Below, in pieces: positions 1 through 8,694 of a stretch of 64,000 bases of DNA. Both the position numbers and the translations under genes were made by a program. The stretch covers positions 2,914,001 through 2,978,000 of the forward strand of contig NSGV01000001.1 in NCBI GenBank assembly GCA_002300355.1. The letters run 5' to 3'. Each line of letters opens with the position of its first letter. The first letter of the stretch is position 1. Origin of the DNA: Streptomyces sp. TLI_235. Its GTDB lineage: Bacteria > Actinomycetota > Actinomycetes > Streptomycetales > Streptomycetaceae. Below the pieces are notes generated by a model. It was given only the letters and a program-made list of their open reading frames with translations. It did no database searches and had not been told where the DNA came from.

Positions 1-45
1 GCTCCCGCGTCGCCGTCGACGTGCGACAGCACACCGTCTCCGCCC

Positions 46-2355
46 TTGGGGGGCACCATCAACAAGCGCACTGCGGCTCTTGCCGCGACCAGTCTGCTCG
101 GCGCACTGGCGCTGCCGACCGGCGCGAGCGCCGCGCCCACCGACCTCTGGGTCGACAACGGCGCCGGGGCGCACTGCGCCGACAGCGGCACCGGGACGGA
201 GGCCGCGCCGTACTGCACCGTCCAGGCTGCCGCCGACGCCGCACTGCCCGGCCAGACCGTCCACGTCGCCGGCAACGACTACCCGGAGCCGGTGAGGATC
301 ACCCGCTCCGGCACGGCCGGTGCACCGATCCGGTTCGTCGGCGGCAAGGACGCGCCGAGCCCGGACGGGACCTACGCCAAGGTCGGCGGCGCCTTCGGCG
401 GGTCGGGCGTGCCCCACGCGCTCGTCGTCGAGGGGGCGCACCACGTCGAGTTCACCGGCTTCTCGTTCGACTACGCCAACGAGGAGGCGGTGCTGGTCAA
501 GGACTCCTCCGACATCACCCTGATGCGCGGCGAGGTCTGGTCGACCCGGGCCGCCGGCGTCCGCGTGACCGGGGACTCCTCCCGGGTCACGGTCGGCCGG
601 TTCCGGTTCTCGTACGTCAGCGGACCGCTGATCCAGCTCGACCAGGGCGTCAACGACTCGGTGGTGACCACCAACGAGCTCTCCCCGGGCAGCAGCGCGG
701 CCGTCAGCGCCACCGGCGCCACCGGCACCGTGGTGGTCTCCAACACCGTCAACACCAACTGCCACGACGGCATCGTGCTCGCCGGGGCGTCGACCGGTGC
801 GGTGGTCGAGAACAACGTGGTCGACACCGGGTCCACCGCCGACTACCCGACGAAGCCGTGCCAGGCCGGCGCCTCCGCCACCGGCATCACGGTCGCGGCC
901 GAGGCGGCCGCCGGGACGGAGGTCGACTACAACGTCGTCAGCCCGACCAGCGGCAAGCCGGCCTACCTGTGGGCGGGCACGCCGTACACCGCCCGGCCAG
1001 CCTTCACCACCGCCACCGGGCAGGGCGCGCACGACGCGGTCGCCGACCCGACCGTTCCGTGGGACGGCTCCAAGCCGCAGCTCGGCCCGACGATCGACTC
1101 CGCCGACGTGAACGCGCCCGGCATGCTGGACGTCGACCTCGGCGGCCGCCCGGCCAAGGACGACCCGGTGGTCGCGGACACCGGCACCGGCTTCCGCGAC
1201 CGCGGCGCCTGGGAGTTCGCGAACTTCGGCAGCGTCTACACGCCGACCGGGCCGACCCGCGTGCTGGACACCCGGAAGGCCCTGGGCGCCCCCGGGGCGC
1301 CGGTCGCCTCCGGTCACTCGATCGACCTCGACCTGGCCGGGGTGGCCGGCGTCCCCGCCGAGGGCGTCACCGCGGTGACGCTGAACGTGACCGTCACGGC
1401 ACCCACCACCTCGGGCTTCCTGACGGTGTACCCGCACGGCCAGGAGCGCCCCACCGCGTCCAACCTCAACTGGACCACCGGGCAGACCGTCGCCAACCTG
1501 GTCACCGTCCCGGTCGTCGACGGCAGGGCCACCTTCTTCGCGGGCGGCGGCCCGGGCACGGTCGAGGTGATCGCCGACCTGGCCGGCTACCACAGCACCA
1601 AGGGCAGCGTCTTCACCGCCGCCGGTCCCACCCGCCTGCTGGACACCCGCCAGGCCGTCGGTGCCCCCAAGGCGCGCGTCCCGCAGAGCGGCTCGATCGA
1701 CCTGCAGGTCGCGGGCGTCAAGGGTGTCCCGGCGACGGGAGTCACCGCGGTGACCATGAACGTGACCGTCACCGCGCCGAACGACAACGGCTTCCTGACG
1801 GTGTACCCGCACGGCCAGGAGCGCCCCACCGCGTCCAACCTCAACTGGACCACCGGGCAGACCGTCGCCAACCTGGTCACCGTCCCGGTCGTCGACGGCA
1901 AGGTCACCTTCTTCGCGGGCGGCGGCGGTGGCAGTGTCGACGTGGTGGCCGACCTGGCCGGCTACTACTCGGCCGAGGGCTACACCACCTACAACCCGAC
2001 GGGCCCCTGGCGGACGATGGACACCCGCCAGGACCGGTACGACGGCAACGGCACCAAGCGGCCGGCCGGGCCCGTCCCGGCGGGCGGCAGCATCACCCTC
2101 GACTTCGGCGAGTCCCGGGCCCGGATCGTCACCCTCAACGTGACGGTCACCCAGCCCACGGCCAACGGCTTCCTGACCGCCTACCCGAGCGGCACCGCCC
2201 GTCCGCTGGCGTCCAACCTGAACTGGACGCCCGGCCGGACCGTCCCGAACCAGGTCGTCGTGCCGGTCGGCGCCGACGGCAAGGTCGTGCTGTACAACGG
2301 CAGCAGCGGCGGCGCGGACATGGTCGTCGACTGGTTCGGTTACCAGACCTGGTGA
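46..2355 (+). CDS. Secreted parallel beta-helix protein with three C-terminal 'LDTR' modules
   Basis: A hydrophobic signal segment (AALAATSLLGALALPTGASA) follows a short basic start, so the product is probably exported. Residues about 30-390 look like a right-handed parallel beta-helix of the NosD/pectate-lyase type: a Cys-containing 'YCTVQAAADAALPGQTV' opening, then many short beta/turn repeats with 'VVENNVVDT'-like rungs. From about residue 400 there are three modules of roughly 125 residues, each opening with a [V/L/M]xDTR motif (VLDTRKA, LLDTRQA, TMDTRQD) and containing GFLTxYP and ASNLNWT motifs. Such modules recur in secreted actinobacterial proteins and may bind the cell surface or a polysaccharide; I do not recognise a named family. 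The frame is open to the window edge, so the TTG start at 46 is provisional and the gene may begin upstream. Function is otherwise unknown. Confidence 0.8.
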   Translation: MGGTINKRTAALAATSLLGALALPTGASAAPTDLWVDNGAGAHCADSGTGTEAAPYCTVQAAADAALPGQTVHVAGNDYPEPVRITRSGTAGAPIRFVGGKDAPSPDGTYAKVGGAFGGSGVPHALVVEGAHHVEFTGFSFDYANEEAVLVKDSSDITLMRGEVWSTRAAGVRVTGDSSRVTVGRFRFSYVSGPLIQLDQGVNDSVVTTNELSPGSSAAVSATGATGTVVVSNTVNTNCHDGIVLAGASTGAVVENNVVDTGSTADYPTKPCQAGASATGITVAAEAAAGTEVDYNVVSPTSGKPAYLWAGTPYTARPAFTTATGQGAHDAVADPTVPWDGSKPQLGPTIDSADVNAPGMLDVDLGGRPAKDDPVVADTGTGFRDRGAWEFANFGSVYTPTGPTRVLDTRKALGAPGAPVASGHSIDLDLAGVAGVPAEGVTAVTLNVTVTAPTTSGFLTVYPHGQERPTASNLNWTTGQTVANLVTVPVVDGRATFFAGGGPGTVEVIADLAGYHSTKGSVFTAAGPTRLLDTRQAVGAPKARVPQSGSIDLQVAGVKGVPATGVTAVTMNVTVTAPNDNGFLTVYPHGQERPTASNLNWTTGQTVANLVTVPVVDGKVTFFAGGGGGSVDVVADLAGYYSAEGYTTYNPTGPWRTMDTRQDRYDGNGTKRPAGPVPAGGSITLDFGESRARIVTLNVTVTQPTANGFLTAYPSGTARPLASNLNWTPGRTVPNQVVVPVGADGKVVLYNGSSGGADMVVDWFGYQTW
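1414..1900 (+). repeat. 112-bp identical direct repeat inside the beta-helix protein gene
   Basis: Positions 1414-1525 and 1789-1900 read as identical, exactly 375 bp apart, which is one 125-residue module. Flanking module sequence differs at many positions, so the identical block suggests recent duplication or gene conversion between the first two modules. Confidence 0.85.
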
Positions 2356-2371
2356 CCTGACAGTGCCCTGA

Positions 2372-2400
2372 GGCCCCGGCGGACGACGTCCGCCGGGGCC
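2372..2400. terminator. Hairpin terminator between convergent genes
   Basis: A perfect 13-bp stem (ggccccggcggac / gtccgccggggcc) with a 3-nt loop lies between the stop of the beta-helix gene and the stop of the oppositely oriented oxidoreductase. It can serve both strands. Confidence 0.85.
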
Positions 2401-2410
2401 TTCGCACGTG

Positions 2411-3373
2411 TCAGGGCGTCAGCACGATCTTGCCGAAGACGTCGCCCTTGGCGAGCCGGGCGAAGCCGTCGCGGGCCTCGGTGAGCGGCAGCACGGAGTC
2501 GATCACCGGCCGAACCCCGGCGTTGGCGCAGAGCGCGAGCAGACCGGCGAGCTCCTCCTTGGTGCCCATGGTGGAGCCGACCACCTTGAGTTCCAGGAAG
2601 AAGATCCGGTTCAGTTCGGCGGCCTTCGGGTTCGGGCCGGAGGTGGCGCCGGAGATGACGATGGTTCCGCCGGGGCGCAGCGACTTCACCGAGTGCGACC
2701 ACGTGGCGGCGCCGACGGTCTCCATGACGGCGTCCACCCGCTCGGGCAGCCGGGCGCCGCTCTCGAAGGCGGCGTCCGCACCGAGCTCGACGGCGCGGGC
2801 CCGCTTGGCCTCGTCCCGGCCGGTGACCCAGACCCGCAGGCCGGCGGCCTTGGCGAGGACGACCAGTGCGGTGGAGACGCCGCCGCCGGCGCCCTGGACG
2901 AGGACGGTGTCGCCGGGCTTGACGCCGGCGTTGGTGAAGAGCATCCGGTAGGCCGTCAGCCACGCGGTGGGCAGGCAGGCGGCCTGTTCGAAGGTGAGCT
3001 CGGCGGGCTTGGGCAGCAGGTTCCAGGTCGGGACGGCGACCTTGGTGGCGAAGGTGCCCTGGTAGCGCTCGGTGAGGATGGAGCGCGGCTCGTTCGGGCC
3101 GACCCCGTGGCCGCTCTGGCCGACGACGGAGTGGATGACGACCTCGTTGCCGTGCTCGTCGACGCCGGCGGCGTCGCAGCCGAGGATCATCGGTAGGCGC
3201 TCGGCGGGCAGGCCGACGCCGCGCAGCGACCAGAGGTCGTGGTGGTTGAGAGTGGCGGCCCTGACGGTGACGACGCTCCAGCCCTCGCGGGCCTCGGGCT
3301 CCGGGAGTTCGCCCAACTCCAGTGCGCTCAGCGGGTCGTCCTGGTCGATGCGGGCGGCGTAGGCAGCGAACAT
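2411..3373 (-). CDS. Zinc-type alcohol dehydrogenase / quinone oxidoreductase-like protein
   Basis: A 320-residue medium-chain dehydrogenase/reductase. The N-terminal GroES-like part (residues 1-120) carries NHHDLWSLRG and LGCDAAG. The Rossmann part has the nucleotide-binding run VLVQGAGGGVSTALVVLAKA. No canonical catalytic-zinc Cys/His set or four-Cys structural zinc lobe is visible, so a zinc-independent NADPH:quinone oxidoreductase-like activity is more likely than an alcohol dehydrogenase. The start chosen is ATG at 3373 (MFAAYAARID), where family similarity begins; a GTG at 3433 would add 20 residues. Substrate unknown. The gene lies downstream of the malic enzyme on the same strand, but a strong hairpin separates them, so it is probably transcribed alone. 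Confidence 0.85.
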   Translation of the reverse strand: MFAAYAARIDQDDPLSALELGELPEPEAREGWSVVTVRAATLNHHDLWSLRGVGLPAERLPMILGCDAAGVDEHGNEVVIHSVVGQSGHGVGPNEPRSILTERYQGTFATKVAVPTWNLLPKPAELTFEQAACLPTAWLTAYRMLFTNAGVKPGDTVLVQGAGGGVSTALVVLAKAAGLRVWVTGRDEAKRARAVELGADAAFESGARLPERVDAVMETVGAATWSHSVKSLRPGGTIVISGATSGPNPKAAELNRIFFLELKVVGSTMGTKEELAGLLALCANAGVRPVIDSVLPLTEARDGFARLAKGDVFGKIVLTP

Positions 3374-3450
3374 GGTTCGGACGATATCGGCGCGGGCCGG
3401 GCGGCCGGTACCACGCAACGGTGTGACCTGCACTACCGGGGGAACGCACC

Positions 3451-3486
3451 GGGGGCGCGTGGAGGCCGGTGCCTCCGCGCGCCCCC
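3451..3486 (-). terminator. Hairpin terminator of the malic enzyme gene
   Basis: A 16-bp GC stem with one G-U pair (gggggcgcgtggaggc / gcctccgcgcgccccc) and loop cggt lies downstream of the malic enzyme stop on the minus strand, just beyond the 21-bp repeats. Confidence 0.8.
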
Positions 3487-3500
3487 TGGGTGTCCGGCCC

Positions 3501-3570
3501 GGGCGACGGGCCGTCAGGCGCGGGCGACGGGCCGTCAGGCGCGGGCGACGGGCCGTCAGGCGCGGGCGAC
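3501..3570. repeat. 21-bp tandem repeat (3 copies plus 7 bp) over the malic enzyme stop codon
   Basis: The unit gggcgacgggccgtcaggcgc occurs at 3501-3521, 3522-3542 and 3543-3563, then a partial gggcgac at 3564-3570. On the minus strand each unit encodes Val-Ala-Arg-Ala-stop in the same frame, so the 3' end of the gene including its TGA has been copied three times. Confidence 0.95.
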
Positions 3571-4752
3571 GCCCTCGGCGCGGGCGGCCTCGGCGACGGC
3601 CTTGGAGACCGCCGGCGTGACCCGCTCGTCGAACGGCGACGGGATGACCTTCTGCGGGGTCAGCTCGTCGGCGACCACGGCGGCGAGCGCCTTGGCGGCG
3701 GCGAGCTTCATGCCCTCGGTGATCCGGGTGGCCCGGACCTGCAGGGCGCCGGCGAAGATGCCGGGGAAGGCCAGCACGTTGTTGATCTGGTTCGGGAAGT
3801 CGCTGCGGCCGGTGGCGACGACCGCCGCGTACTTGTGCGCGACCTCGGGGTGGATCTCCGGGTTCGGGTTGGCCATGGCGAAGACGAAGCAGCCCTCGGC
3901 CATGGTCGCGACGACGTCCTCGGGCACGGTGCCGCCGGAGACGCCGATGAAGACGTCGGCGCCGGCCAGCGCGTCGGCCAGCGAGCCCTTGATCCCGGTG
4001 CGGTTGGTCAGCGCGGCGATCTCGGCCTTGACGTCGGTGAGGTCGCCGCGGCCCTCGTAGACGACGCCGCGGCGGTCACAGACGGCGACGTCGCCGATGC
4101 CGGCGGCGAGCAGCATCTTGGCGATGGCGATGCCGGCGGCACCGGCGCCGGAGATGACGGCGCGCAGGGCGCCGATCTCCCGGCCGGTCACCTTGGCGGC
4201 GTTCCACAGGGCGGCGGTGGTGACGATCGCGGTGCCGTGCTGGTCGTCGTGGAAGACCGGGATGTCCAGGGCGTCCTGCAGCCGGCGCTCGATCTCGAAG
4301 CAGCGCGGGGCGGAGATGTCCTCCAGGTTGACGCCGCCGAAGGACGGGGCCAGCCGGACGACGGTCTCGACGATCTCGTCCACCTCGGTGCAGGCGAGCG
4401 CGATCGGGACGGCGTCGACGCCGCCGAACTGCTTGAAGAGGATCGCCTTGCCCTCCATGACGGGCAGCGAGGCCTCGGGGCCGATGTCGCCGAGGCCGAG
4501 CACGGCGGTGCCGTCGGTGACGACGGCGACGGTGTTGGACTTCCAGGTGTAGTCGTTGACCAGCTCGGGCTGCTCGGCGATCGCGGTGCAGACCCGGGCG
4601 ACACCGGGGGTGTAGGCGAGGGACAGATCGTCCGCGTCGCGCACTGGAACCGTGGCCCGGACCTCCATCTTGCCGCCGCGGTGCAGCGCGAAGACGGCGT
4701 CGACCGGATCGTCGGTGTCCTGGGTGTTGGGGTGGATGATCTCCGCTGCCAC
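3556..4752 (-). CDS. NAD(P)-dependent malic enzyme
   Basis: A 398-residue protein with the layout of a short bacterial malic enzyme: oxidative decarboxylation of malate to pyruvate and CO2 in the cytoplasm, joining the TCA cycle to acetyl-CoA and lipid supply. Visible motifs are the malate-domain [31 protein letters not shown], the metal/substrate region [12 protein letters not shown] and [11 protein letters not shown], and the Rossmann motif [16 protein letters not shown]. The phosphotransacetylase-like C-terminal domain of long malic enzymes is absent. The GTG start at 4752 is preceded by a fair ribosome site (gaagaggt). In S. coelicolor a malate oxidoreductase occupies this syntenic position (from memory). 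NAD or NADP preference cannot be settled from sequence alone. Its 3' end lies in the 21-bp tandem repeat. Confidence 0.93.
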   Translation of the reverse strand: MAAEIIHPNTQDTDDPVDAVFALHRGGKMEVRATVPVRDADDLSLAYTPGVARVCTAIAEQPELVNDYTWKSNTVAVVTDGTAVLGLGDIGPEASLPVMEGKAILFKQFGGVDAVPIALACTEVDEIVETVVRLAPSFGGVNLEDISAPRCFEIERRLQDALDIPVFHDDQHGTAIVTTAALWNAAKVTGREIGALRAVISGAGAAGIAIAKMLLAAGIGDVAVCDRRGVVYEGRGDLTDVKAEIAALTNRTGIKGSLADALAGADVFIGVSGGTVPEDVVATMAEGCFVFAMANPNPEIHPEVAHKYAAVVATGRSDFPNQINNVLAFPGIFAGALQVRATRITEGMKLAAAKALAAVVADELTPQKVIPSPFDERVTPAVSKAVAEAARAEGVARA

Positions 4753-5442
4753 GTTGACCTCTTCGTCAATGATCAGCGAGGACGCTCGGACCGACGGTCG
4801 TTCGGCACCGGGGCCGCCGCCGGAGGGACGGCGACGCCGGGTACGCGAGGCGTACCCGGAGTCCGGGGTCGGGGCGCGGCCGTCGGGCGACGCCCTCGAT
4901 TGAGGGTTTTGGGTGTTCTGCGCTGTGGTTCCGGCTCGTGCCCGGGCGCATCCGCATCAGGACGGACAATGACGCACACCGGTCGAGCCTAGGCCGGACG
5001 AAGGCGCCGCACCTGTGCCTTTTCGTCCTCGTCGTGCGCCGTTCACCGCACGGCGGCCCTTGACACCGCCGGGATTCCGGTGGAATCCAACGGCCCTGGC
5101 CGACGTGCGGCGGGACGGTACACGCACCCGCAGGAGTGAACGCAGACACGGAGGGGAGCTGGTGCCTCGGCTACGGAGTCGGCGTCGTCGACTTCCGGTC
5201 CTGCGCACCCCGGATCCGCCCCGCTCGATTGTGAGCAGCGGAATCCGACGGTCTGCCTTCGTTCGTCGGGGGTTACCCGATACCAGATTCTGACATACCC
5301 GCGACCTGGGACAGGAGGGTGGGATGGCAGGATCACATTTCCCACACCGACATCCGGACGCTTCCGTTCCGCTCGCGGACGGTACCTTCCCAGCAGCGCC
5401 CACCCTCGCCTGCACCACCGCTCCCACAGGAGGACCCAACGC
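4753..5442. other. 690-bp divergent intergenic region with several palindromes
   Basis: Convincing genes were not seen here. It should hold the promoters of the malic enzyme (minus) and the first glutamate-binding protein (plus). Visible elements are a perfect 10-bp inverted repeat ccgggtacgc-gag-gcgtacccgg at 4837-4859, a hairpin at 4996-5028, TTGACA at 5060-5065 followed by GGATTCC-GGT-GGAATCC at 5072-5088, and two boxes at 5272-5281 and 5325-5333 that recur upstream of the next binding-protein gene. A short reading frame from 5324 behind a good ribosome site (aggagggtggg) looks non-coding. Confidence 0.6.
4837..4859. promoter_or_regulatory. Perfect inverted repeat upstream of malic enzyme, possible operator
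   Basis: Ten-base arms ccgggtacgc / gcgtacccgg flank a 3-nt spacer, about 85-105 bp upstream of the malic enzyme start. The compact palindrome suits a dimeric regulator site, though a transcript hairpin is possible. No regulator can be named. Confidence 0.35.
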
Positions 5443-6366
5443 ATGCACGCCTTCGCGCCCCGTCCCGCCCGCACCCTCGCCGCGGGGGCGGCGCTCGTCG
5501 CGGGAACCCTGTTGCTGACCGCGTGCGGCAGCTCCGGTTCGGCCAAGACCAGTGAGGACGACCTGCACGCCCGGCTGCCGGAGAGCGTCAAGTCCAAGGG
5601 GGTCCTGAAGATCGCCTCCGACCTGAACTACGCGCCGGTGGAGTTCAAGGCCTCGGACGGCTCCCCGGTCGGCATCGACCCGGACATCGCGACGGAGCTC
5701 GGCAAGCAGCTCGGCGTGAAGGTGGAGTTCACCGACACCGCGTTCGACAAGCTGATACCTGGCCTGCAGGCCGGCGAGTTCGACCTGGCGATGTCGGCGA
5801 TGACGGACAACCGGCAGCGCCGGGAGGGCACCGACGACAACGGCAAGGTGGTGAACCCCGGCGTCGACTTCGTCGACTACTTCATTGCCGGCACCCAGAT
5901 GCTCGTCCCCAAGGACAACCCGGAGAAGATCGGCAAGCTGGACGACCTGTGCGGCCACACCGTGGCGCTGCAGCGCGGCACCACCCAGGCCGCGATCGTC
6001 GAGCGGCAGGTCGGCGCCTGCACCCGGGCGCACAAGCCGCTGACGGTGAAGCTGTTCGACAACGACAGCCAGGCGCTCGCCGAGCTGGCCGCCGGCCACG
6101 CCGACGCCGACCTGAACGACTACCCGGTGGCCGCGTACGTCGCCGCGAAGGGCGGCCCGAACGGCGCCAAGTTCGACGTGGCCGGAGCCCAGCTTCAGCC
6201 GTCACCGTACGGAATCGCGGTCGACAAGAAGAACACCGAGCTGCGCGACGTCCTGGTGAAGGCGCTGAACCAGATGATCCGGGACGGCTCCTACGAGAAC
6301 ATCCTGCAGAAGTGGGGGGTCGCCGCCGGCGCGGTGCAGAACGCCGTGGTCAACGGCGGCTTCTGA
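5443..6366 (+). CDS. Polar amino acid (glutamate-type) ABC transporter binding lipoprotein 1
   Basis: A 307-residue extracytoplasmic solute-binding protein of family 3. The lipoprotein signal is clear: a basic start, hydrophobic core and lipobox LLLTAC, with the lipidated Cys near residue 28. The mature part has SBP_bac_3 features: GVLKIASDLNYAPVEFK, GIDPDIATELGKQLGV, FDLAMSAMTDNRQRR, and the C-terminal WGVAAGAV close. It should capture an acidic or polar amino acid outside the membrane for the permease and ATPase encoded downstream. The ATG has a strong ribosome site (aggagga). The next gene is a paralogue with shared upstream boxes; the hairpin at 6377-6399 suggests this gene is mainly transcribed alone. 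The actual ligand is not proven. Confidence 0.9.
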   Translation: MHAFAPRPARTLAAGAALVAGTLLLTACGSSGSAKTSEDDLHARLPESVKSKGVLKIASDLNYAPVEFKASDGSPVGIDPDIATELGKQLGVKVEFTDTAFDKLIPGLQAGEFDLAMSAMTDNRQRREGTDDNGKVVNPGVDFVDYFIAGTQMLVPKDNPEKIGKLDDLCGHTVALQRGTTQAAIVERQVGACTRAHKPLTVKLFDNDSQALAELAAGHADADLNDYPVAAYVAAKGGPNGAKFDVAGAQLQPSPYGIAVDKKNTELRDVLVKALNQMIRDGSYENILQKWGVAAGAVQNAVVNGGF

Positions 6367-6376
6367 GTCGGGACGC

Positions 6377-6399
6377 TCCGGCCGGGTTTCCCGGCCGGA
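6377..6399 (+). terminator. Hairpin after the first binding-protein gene
   Basis: A 10-bp stem tccggccggg / cccggccgga with loop ttt begins 10 bp after the stop codon. Confidence 0.75.
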
Positions 6400-6477
6400 C
6401 GCCACCAAGTCTGCATACTTATACGCAGGGTGACAGGGGGTCGGAATTCGTCCGGATAGCGGACAAGAAGGCCCCCC

Positions 6478-6532
6478 GTTATCCGATTTTGATCTGAATA
6501 GGGGCCCGTTCACCGTCCGTGAGTGGCAGGAT
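6478..6532 (+). promoter_or_regulatory. Upstream boxes shared by the two binding-protein genes
   Basis: GTTATCCGAT (6478-6487), a GATCTGAATA run and TGGCAGGAT (6524-6532) lie about 230-280 bp before the second binding-protein gene. Matching GTTACCCGAT (5272-5281) and an identical TGGCAGGAT (5325-5333) lie upstream of the first, with the two boxes 46 and 53 bp apart. This suggests a common promoter or operator copied with the gene. CAGGAT resembles a -10, but no good -35 was found. Confidence 0.4.
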
Positions 6533-6759
6533 TCCACCCAACTCGGATCGAACACGCCTCCCCCCGGAGGTGCCCCTCTCTGCGAGGCGGTCCGACGTGC
6601 GCTCACCTCGGCGGAGGGTGGCGACATGCACGGCTTGAATTCTCGAACAAGTGAACGACCGGCCCGGGGCGGCACGACGCAGTGCAGCCGACGGCCGGGC
6701 GACCGCCACCCCCCGGCGGAGCGCTCCGCTCGTCTCTCCCCCAGGAGGAGATCCCCCTC

Positions 6760-7686
6760 ATGACCGCTCGCACCCTGCGCCCCCGTCTCGTCGCCGCCGG
6801 CGCCGCCCTCGCGGCCGGCACCCTGTTCCTCACCGCCTGCAGCTCGTCGAGCAGCTCCGGCTCGGGTGCCGCGAGCCCGACGAGCGCCGTCAAGGCCGCG
6901 TCGGCCGACCCGTCGCTCGCCGCCCTCGTGCCGGCCGACGTGAAGTCCGGCGGCAAGCTCGTCGTCGCCACCGACGCCTCCTACGCCCCGAACGAGTTCA
7001 AGGACGACAAGGGCGCCATCGTCGGCATGGACGTCGACCTGGCCAAGGCCATCGCAGCGAAGCTGGGGCTGACCGCGGACGTCCAGAACGCCGACTTCAC
7101 CTCGATCATCCCGGGTATCGCGGCCAAGAAGTACCAGCTCGGCATGAGCTCCTTCTCGGACACCAAGGAGCGGGAGCAGACCGTCGACATGGTCACCTAC
7201 TTCACGGCCGGCTCCGCCATCGCCGTGAAGAAGGGCAACCCGGACAAGATCGACGCCAAGGACCTCTGCGGCAAGAAGGTCGCCGTCCAGACCGGCACCA
7301 CCCAGGCCGACGAGATCAAGGACGTCCGCAGCCCCGACTGCGTCAAGGCCGGCAAGCCCCCGATCCCGGGTGACGGCGACAAGTTCTCGCTGCAGACGGA
7401 CGTCACCCAGGCCCTGGTGGCCGGCCGCGACCAGGTCATGATGGCCGACTCCCCGGTCGTCGACTACGCGCTGAAGCAGACCAACGGGCAGCTGGAGAAG
7501 ATCGGCGACACCTACGACAGCGCCCCCTACGGCATCGTCATCGCCAAGGGCTCGGACCTGAGCAAGGCCGTCCAGGGCGCCGTCCAGTCCCTGATCGCCG
7601 ACGGCACGTACAAGCAGATCCTCGACAAGTGGGGTGTCTCGGCGGGCGCGATCACCACGTCCGAGATCAACGCCGCCAAGAGCTGA
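6760..7686 (+). CDS. Polar amino acid (glutamate-type) ABC transporter binding lipoprotein 2
   Basis: A 308-residue family 3 solute-binding lipoprotein, paralogous to the gene just upstream. The lipobox is LFLTAC, followed by a Ser/Gly-rich linker typical of streptomycete lipoproteins. Core motifs are KLVVATDASYAPNEFKDD, GMDVDLAKAIAAKLGL, LGMSSFSDTKEREQ, CGKKVAVQTGTTQ and the terminal WGVSAGAI. The ATG at 6760 sits behind caggagga; an earlier in-frame ATG at 6682 lies before that ribosome site and would spoil the signal peptide. The stop is 33 bp before the permease start, so this paralogue heads the permease-ATPase operon. Two binding proteins for one translocator suggests a widened substrate range. 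Confidence 0.92.
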   Translation: MTARTLRPRLVAAGAALAAGTLFLTACSSSSSSGSGAASPTSAVKAASADPSLAALVPADVKSGGKLVVATDASYAPNEFKDDKGAIVGMDVDLAKAIAAKLGLTADVQNADFTSIIPGIAAKKYQLGMSSFSDTKEREQTVDMVTYFTAGSAIAVKKGNPDKIDAKDLCGKKVAVQTGTTQADEIKDVRSPDCVKAGKPPIPGDGDKFSLQTDVTQALVAGRDQVMMADSPVVDYALKQTNGQLEKIGDTYDSAPYGIVIAKGSDLSKAVQGAVQSLIADGTYKQILDKWGVSAGAITTSEINAAKS

Positions 7687-7719
7687 CGTTCCGCTACCAA
7701 CCCCCTGAGGCTACTCAAC

Positions 7720-8694
7720 GTGAACCCTATCGATCAGGGGCCGGTGAAGACGGGACGGCCTGAGACCATCAAGGCCGTCCCGGTCCGCCACCCCGGACGC
7801 TGGGCCGGAGCCGTCGTCGTCGCACTCCTCGCGGCGATGCTGATCCACGCCCTGGTGACCAACCCGGCCTTCCAGTGGTCGGTCGTCAGCGACACCCTCT
7901 TCAACGACCAGATCCTGCACGGCCTGCTCGTCACCCTCGAACTGACCGCCCTCGCGATGGTCATGGGCGTGGTCGGCGGCATCATCCTCGCGGTGATGCG
8001 GCTCTCGCCGAACCCGCTGCTGTCCGGAGTGGCCTGGGTCTACATCTGGGTCTTCCGCGGCACCCCCGTGCTGGTGCAGCTGGTCTTCTGGAACTTCCTC
8101 GCCGCGATCTGGCCGAACCTGTCGATCGGCATCCCGTTCGGCCCGGAGTTCGTCTCAGGCTCGACCAACACCCTGATCCCGGTCTTCGTCGCCGCGCTGC
8201 TGGGCCTCGGCCTCAACGAGGCGGCCTACATGGCCGAGATCGTCCGCGGCGGTCTGCAGTCGGTGAGCGAGGGCCAGACCGAGGCCGCGCACGCCCTCGG
8301 CATGAGCCGGTTCCAGACGATGAAGCGGATCGTCCTCCCGCAGGCGATGCGGGTGATCATCCCGCCGACCGGCAACGAGACCATCTCGATGCTGAAGACC
8401 TCGTCCCTGGCGAGCGTCATCGCCCTGGAAGAGCTCTACCAGGCCGGCCACAACATCTTCTCCCGCACGTTCCAGACCATCCCGGTCCTGATCGCGGTCA
8501 GCATCTGGTACCTGGTCCTGACCTCGATCCTCACCGTCGGTCAGTACTACATCGAGCGGCACTACGCCCGCGGCGCCAACCGCACCCTGCCGCCGACCCC
8601 GCTGCAGCGCCTGCGGGGCATGTTCACCGGCCGCCGCAAGCCGGCCACCACGCACGACGTCGTCCCGGGTCTGGAAGGAGGCGGTCACCTGTGA
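7720..8694 (+). CDS. Polar amino acid ABC transporter permease
   Basis: A 324-residue integral membrane permease of the HisM/GlnP type. About five to six hydrophobic segments are visible, beginning near residue 27 ([19 protein letters not shown]). The cytoplasmic coupling loop is [22 protein letters not shown], the EAA motif that docks on the ATPase; [21 protein letters not shown] is also typical of the family. The GTG start at 7720 follows a short gap after the binding-protein gene. The C-terminal tail after residue 285 is charged and cytoplasmic. The stop codon overlaps the GTG start of the ATPase by 4 bases, so the two are translationally coupled. Confidence 0.94.
   Translation: MNPIDQGPVKTGRPETIKAVPVRHPGRWAGAVVVALLAAMLIHALVTNPAFQWSVVSDTLFNDQILHGLLVTLELTALAMVMGVVGGIILAVMRLSPNPLLSGVAWVYIWVFRGTPVLVQLVFWNFLAAIWPNLSIGIPFGPEFVSGSTNTLIPVFVAALLGLGLNEAAYMAEIVRGGLQSVSEGQTEAAHALGMSRFQTMKRIVLPQAMRVIIPPTGNETISMLKTSSLASVIALEELYQAGHNIFSRTFQTIPVLIAVSIWYLVLTSILTVGQYYIERHYARGANRTLPPTPLQRLRGMFTGRRKPATTHDVVPGLEGGGHL

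Noticed and set aside
5239..5262. GGAAT...GTT resembling a SigR promoter
   Set aside because: Spacing is 16 instead of the 18 bases seen in the sigR promoter, and the gene has no redox role.
5324..5518. 64-residue frame after aggagggtggg upstream of the first glutamate-binding protein
   Set aside because: Composition is not protein-like, it overlaps a box conserved upstream of the paralogue, and it has no recognisable feature.
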